Origin: Methylomonas sp.
GTDB taxonomy: Bacteria > Pseudomonadota > Gammaproteobacteria > Methylococcales > Methylomonadaceae
Direction of reading: 5' to 3'
Assembly: GCA_026989715.1 (NCBI GenBank)
Contig: JALSIU010000340.1
Coordinates: 1-8,073, forward strand
Length of the DNA stretch: 8,073 nucleotides
Every line of letters starts with the position of its first letter. The stretch's first letter is position 1. Of this stretch, positions 5,383 to 8,073 are shown in pieces. The position numbers and the translations under genes are program-made. Under the pieces are notes generated by a model, which did no database searches, was not told the origin of the DNA, and worked only from the letters and a program-made list of their open reading frames with translations.

Positions 5383-7653
5383 ATGTTTAAACATAGCCTA
5401 AGACAAATAACGGCAGCAATCACTATTGCCGCCTCTACCAGCGTTGCCATAGCAGACACGCAAGCTATGCCCCCCAATTTTTGGTGGCCGGAGCAATTGA
5501 ACCTAAGCCCATTGCGTCAACATACGGCCGAATCAAACCCAATGGGTGAGCACTTTAATTATGCAAAAGCCTTTCAAACACTGGATTTGGCCGCCGTTAA
5601 AGGCGATATCAAAGCGGTCTTAACAAAATCACAAGACTGGTGGCCTGCCGATTATGGAAATTATGGCCCCTTTTTTATTCGTATGGCTTGGCATAGTGCC
5701 GGTGTCTACCGTATTTTTGATGGCCGAGGCGGTGCATCAGGTGGACAACAGCGATTTACGCCACTCAATAGCTGGCCCGATAATGCCAACCTAGACAAAG
5801 CACGTCGCCTACTCTGGCCGGTCAAACAAAAATATGGCCGTAAAATTTCATGGGCAGATCTGATGGTATTGACAGGGAATGTGGCCATGGAATCGATGGG
5901 CTTCAAAACACTAGGTTTTGCCGGTGGACGTGAAGATGACTGGGAACCTGAACGAGTCAACTGGGGACAAGAAACAAAATTTCTTTCTGATGCAAAGCGT
6001 TATCATGGTAATAGAAAACTGAACAAACCACTGGCCGCAGTGCAAATGGGGCTGATTTATGTTAACCCTGAAGGGCCGGGCGGTAACCCCGACCCTTTGT
6101 TAGCCGCGCAAGATATTCGTGAAACTTTTGCCCGAATGGCAATGAATGATGAAGAAACGGTGGCATTAATTGCAGGCGGACATTCATTCGGTAAAGCACA
6201 TGGTGCGCACAAACCAAACAAATGCGTTGGTGCGGAACCCGCTGCGGCCGCTCTGGAAGCACAGGGCTTTGGCTGGAAAAATAAATGTGGTACGGGGCAC
6301 GGTGCAGATACGGTCACTAGCGGCTTGGAAGGTGCGTGGACGATTACACCGACCGCTTGGAGTATGAATTTTCTACAAAACTTATTGCATATGGAATGGG
6401 TCAAAACCAAAAGCCCAGCAGGGGCAACGCAATGGACACCTAAAAATGCACATGAAGTAAAATTTGTCCCTGATGCGCACAATGCCTCAAAACGCCATGC
6501 TCCCATGATGTTAACGACAGATTTGGCTCTCAAATTTGACCCTAGCTATAAAAAAATTGCACAGCGTTTCCTGAACAACCCCGAAGCATTTGACCAAGCC
6601 TTTGCACAAGCTTGGTTTAAACTGACCCATCGTGACATGGGGCCTAGGTCTCGCTATTTAGGGGCTGAAGTTCCTAAAGAAGCACTTATTTGGCAAGACC
6701 CGATTCCGGCTGTTAATTATGCATTAATTACCGATAAAGAGATTGCCGCCTTAAAATCTAACATTTTAGATTCGGGCTTATCCATCCCCCAATTGGTCAG
6801 AACAGCTTGGGCATCCGCGTCCAGCTTTCGGGGTACCGATATGCGCGGGGGTGCCAATGGTGCGCGTATTCGCTTAGCCCCACAGAAAAACTGGCCGGCT
6901 AATAACCCCGACGAATTGGCGCACGTTTTAGCCGTACTGGAAGGCATTCAAAAAGAATTTAACCAAGCCTCTAATGAGGAGCAAAATAACGGTTTTCTAT
7001 TTGGTTTATTTGCAAGTGATACTGCTAAAAAACAAGTCTCATTAGCGGATCTTATCATCTTAGGCGGTGCAGCGGCGATTGAAAAAGCAGCCAAAGAGGC
7101 AGGGTATGAGGTGACCGTTCCCTTTACAGCAGGACGCGCTGATGCAACGCAAGCAGAAACGGATGCAGGCTCTTTCGCTGTTTTAGAACCGACGGCAGAT
7201 GGTTTCCGTAATTATTTCAATACCAATAGCCACCTGTCGCCTGCTGAGATGCTGATTGAGAAAGCAAATTATCTCACATTAACAGTACCTGAAATGACAG
7301 TACTTATTGGCGGCATGCGCTCGTTGGATGCGAATACCGGAGGCATAGCATATGGTGTCTTCACAAACCGCCCCGGCACCTTAACGAATGACTTTTTCGT
7401 CAACTTACTCGACATGGCAACCAAATGGACAAAATCAAGCACAACCGCAGGTGTCTATCAAGGCATTGACCGTCAAACCGGCAAGCTGAAGTGGGAAGCA
7501 ACGCCTGTCGATTTAGTATTCGGATCAAATGCAGAATTGCGGGCAGTTGCTGAAGTCTATGCATCAAATGACGCTCAAGAAAAATTCATCAATGACTTTA
7601 TTAAAGCCTGGGTTAAAGTGATGACATTGGATCGCTTTGATATTAAAAATTAA
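5383..7653 (+). CDS. katG: catalase-peroxidase KatG, exported (periplasmic) form
   Basis: Bifunctional haem enzyme that dismutates H2O2 and oxidises peroxidase substrates. The 756 aa begin with a Sec signal peptide (hydrophobic 9-23, probable cleavage A-I-A/D after Ala24, no twin arginine), giving a mature protein of about 732 aa in the periplasm. Cytosolic KatG lacks this. The N-terminal catalytic domain has distal Arg100, Trp103 and His104 in RMAWH, and Tyr226 and Met252, which with Trp103 form the family's covalent adduct. Proximal His267 is in GGHSFG, with Trp319 and Asp380; the mobile Arg424 is in RDMGPRSRYLG. The duplicated C-terminal domain lacks the haem ligands, as usual. Oddities are Cys281 and Cys302, which could form a disulfide, and an extra stretch near 530-550 containing GFLFGLF that E. 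coli and Mycobacterium KatG lack. The ribosome binding site AAGGA fits the chosen ATG. Its position after oxyR implies peroxide induction. Confidence 0.97.
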   Translation: MFKHSLRQITAAITIAASTSVAIADTQAMPPNFWWPEQLNLSPLRQHTAESNPMGEHFNYAKAFQTLDLAAVKGDIKAVLTKSQDWWPADYGNYGPFFIRMAWHSAGVYRIFDGRGGASGGQQRFTPLNSWPDNANLDKARRLLWPVKQKYGRKISWADLMVLTGNVAMESMGFKTLGFAGGREDDWEPERVNWGQETKFLSDAKRYHGNRKLNKPLAAVQMGLIYVNPEGPGGNPDPLLAAQDIRETFARMAMNDEETVALIAGGHSFGKAHGAHKPNKCVGAEPAAAALEAQGFGWKNKCGTGHGADTVTSGLEGAWTITPTAWSMNFLQNLLHMEWVKTKSPAGATQWTPKNAHEVKFVPDAHNASKRHAPMMLTTDLALKFDPSYKKIAQRFLNNPEAFDQAFAQAWFKLTHRDMGPRSRYLGAEVPKEALIWQDPIPAVNYALITDKEIAALKSNILDSGLSIPQLVRTAWASASSFRGTDMRGGANGARIRLAPQKNWPANNPDELAHVLAVLEGIQKEFNQASNEEQNNGFLFGLFASDTAKKQVSLADLIILGGAAAIEKAAKEAGYEVTVPFTAGRADATQAETDAGSFAVLEPTADGFRNYFNTNSHLSPAEMLIEKANYLTLTVPEMTVLIGGMRSLDANTGGIAYGVFTNRPGTLTNDFFVNLLDMATKWTKSSTTAGVYQGIDRQTGKLKWEATPVDLVFGSNAELRAVAEVYASNDAQEKFINDFIKAWVKVMTLDRFDIKN

Positions 7654-7690
7654 CATAAAGCCACAGATTTAATTTTTAGCTTAATTTCAA

Positions 7691-7728
7691 ACACTCACCC
7701 GACATGCAACTGCGCATAGGGTGAGTGT
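7691..7728 (+). terminator. strong hairpin 37 nt after katG, candidate terminator
   Basis: A perfect 10-bp stem, ACACTCACCC (7691-7700) with GGGTGAGTGT (7719-7728), encloses an 18-nt loop. The loop can itself pair ATGC (7704-7707) with GCAT (7714-7717). It is the first stable structure after the katG stop. The bases that follow (CGTTCAAGTAAAATAA) are not a T tract, so it may be a processing or 3'-protecting hairpin, or an end of a mobile element, rather than a classic intrinsic terminator. Confidence 0.45.
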
Positions 7729-7918
7729 CGTTCAAGTAAAATAAACGACCCCACAAAGGGACTTTCATCCCATTAGTTTACGCTCATACTGTACGCCCCC
7801 ATAACTGTCTCTAAATAGAGACAAGTCTTGACCTACACCAAAAAACAAAAGATATTTTAATATTCATACGGTTGCATGCTTTATGGATATAAGTCCCCTT
7901 TAGTCTTAATAACTGATG
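7729..7918. other. non-coding stretch with palindromes beside a transposase end
   Basis: No gene is seen between the katG hairpin and the transposase stop. Three structures stand out. One is an imperfect inverted repeat, 7755-7775 against 7881-7901 (AAAGGG-ACTT..ATCC against AAAGGGGACTT..ATCC on the other strand, about 17 matches with two gaps). The second is a perfect 8-bp palindromic arm TGTCTCTA-AA-TAGAGACA at 7806-7823. The third is an AT palindrome ATATTTTAATAT at 7852-7863, followed on the minus strand by the T-rich run CTTTTGTTTTTTGG. The stretch probably contains the terminal part of the insertion sequence, but the exact end cannot be set without the other end. Confidence 0.45.
7755..7901. 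repeat. imperfect 21-bp inverted repeat pair about 105 nt apart
   Basis: The arms are 7755-7775 and 7881-7901. The first reads AAAGGGACTTTCATCCCATT, and the second, reverse-complemented, reads AAAGGGGACTTATATCCATA (one final A left off each). With one gap in each arm about 17 positions match. The palindrome at 7806-7823 lies between the arms. It could be terminal or subterminal repeats of a small non-autonomous element, or secondary structure at the insertion-sequence end. Confidence 0.4.
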
Positions 7919-8073
7919 TTACGCAGCCTTAAACTTTTGCAACTCAGCAAAAGCCTGCCGGATGGCTTTAATATATAGCTTTGCCTTCAACGCAAAATGA
8001 TTGGTCTGATGTTTTATTTTGAGACACTCCAGTTTAAAGACCGCCATAATCGACATAAAAATGTGATTGTTTT
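7919..8073 (-). CDS. transposase, C-terminal fragment (continues beyond the window)
   Basis: The minus strand is open from the window edge to a TAA at 7919-7921, giving 50 residues: the C-terminus of a longer protein. Key stretches are NNHIFMSIMAVFKLE, CLKIKHQTNHFALKAKL and YIKAIRQAFAELQKFKAA. The basic, helical KLECLKIKH..NHFALKAKLYIKAIRQAF pattern is one I recognise from memory as the tail of DDE-type transposases common in sulfur- and methane-oxidising gammaproteobacteria. I cannot set the IS family, and the DDE residues would lie upstream, outside the window. Whether the full gene is intact cannot be judged. An internal ATG (8054-8056) is unlikely to be a real start because the reading frame and its similarity continue to the edge. 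Confidence 0.72.
   Translation of the reverse strand, partial: NNHIFMSIMAVFKLECLKIKHQTNHFALKAKLYIKAIRQAFAELQKFKAA

Noticed and set aside
6057..6533. 158-codon open frame on the minus strand inside katG
   Set aside because: It lies fully opposite the conserved catalytic part of katG, has a low-complexity Cys/Ala/Pro-rich product with no recognisable domain, and is a shadow of katG codon usage.
7842..7863. AT palindrome plus T-rich run as terminator of the transposase
   Set aside because: The stem is five A/T pairs with a 2-nt loop, too weak to call a terminator, although the T-rich run after it on the minus strand is suggestive.

Overview
The window looks like a chromosomal segment of a moderately AT-rich gammaproteobacterium. 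YadH, a UbiF/UbiI-type ubiquinone hydroxylase, QueC, Hsp33 and OxyR all read as close relatives of the Escherichia coli proteins. A transposase tail at the right edge is of a type I associate from memory with sulfur- or methane-oxidising gammaproteobacteria. The genus cannot be fixed from this sequence alone.

Left half, minus strand: queC (queuosine precursor synthesis), then a ubiquinone-biosynthesis FAD hydroxylase, then yadH (ABC-2 exporter permease). The hydroxylase and yadH are separated by one base and are surely co-transcribed. A strong extended -10 lies just upstream of the hydroxylase, and another TATAAT precedes queC. The usual ATPase partner of YadH (YadG) is not in the window. Bases 1-242 hold only AT-rich, hairpin-rich non-coding DNA.

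Right half, plus strand: divergent from queC runs a tight run hslO (Hsp33) - rlpA-like - oxyR, with gaps of 14 and 2 nt, followed after 95 nt by katG. Three of the four belong to peroxide defence: a peroxide-activated holdase chaperone, the peroxide-sensing regulator with both redox cysteines, and a catalase-peroxidase with a Sec signal peptide, so probably periplasmic. The fourth, a short secreted RlpA-domain protein, is the odd member, and it carries Ala where RlpA lytic transglycosylases have their catalytic Glu.

Right end: after katG comes a 10-bp-stem hairpin, then about 190 nt of palindromes and an imperfect inverted repeat. Then comes the C-terminal 50 codons of a transposase on the minus strand that runs off the window. 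The peroxide cluster is therefore bordered by an insertion sequence.

I saw no wholly unknown multi-gene system. The points most worth following are the RlpA substitution, the exported KatG with a cysteine pair and extra loop, the possible hairpin over the katG ribosome binding site, the YadH without YadG, and the structured DNA beside the transposase.
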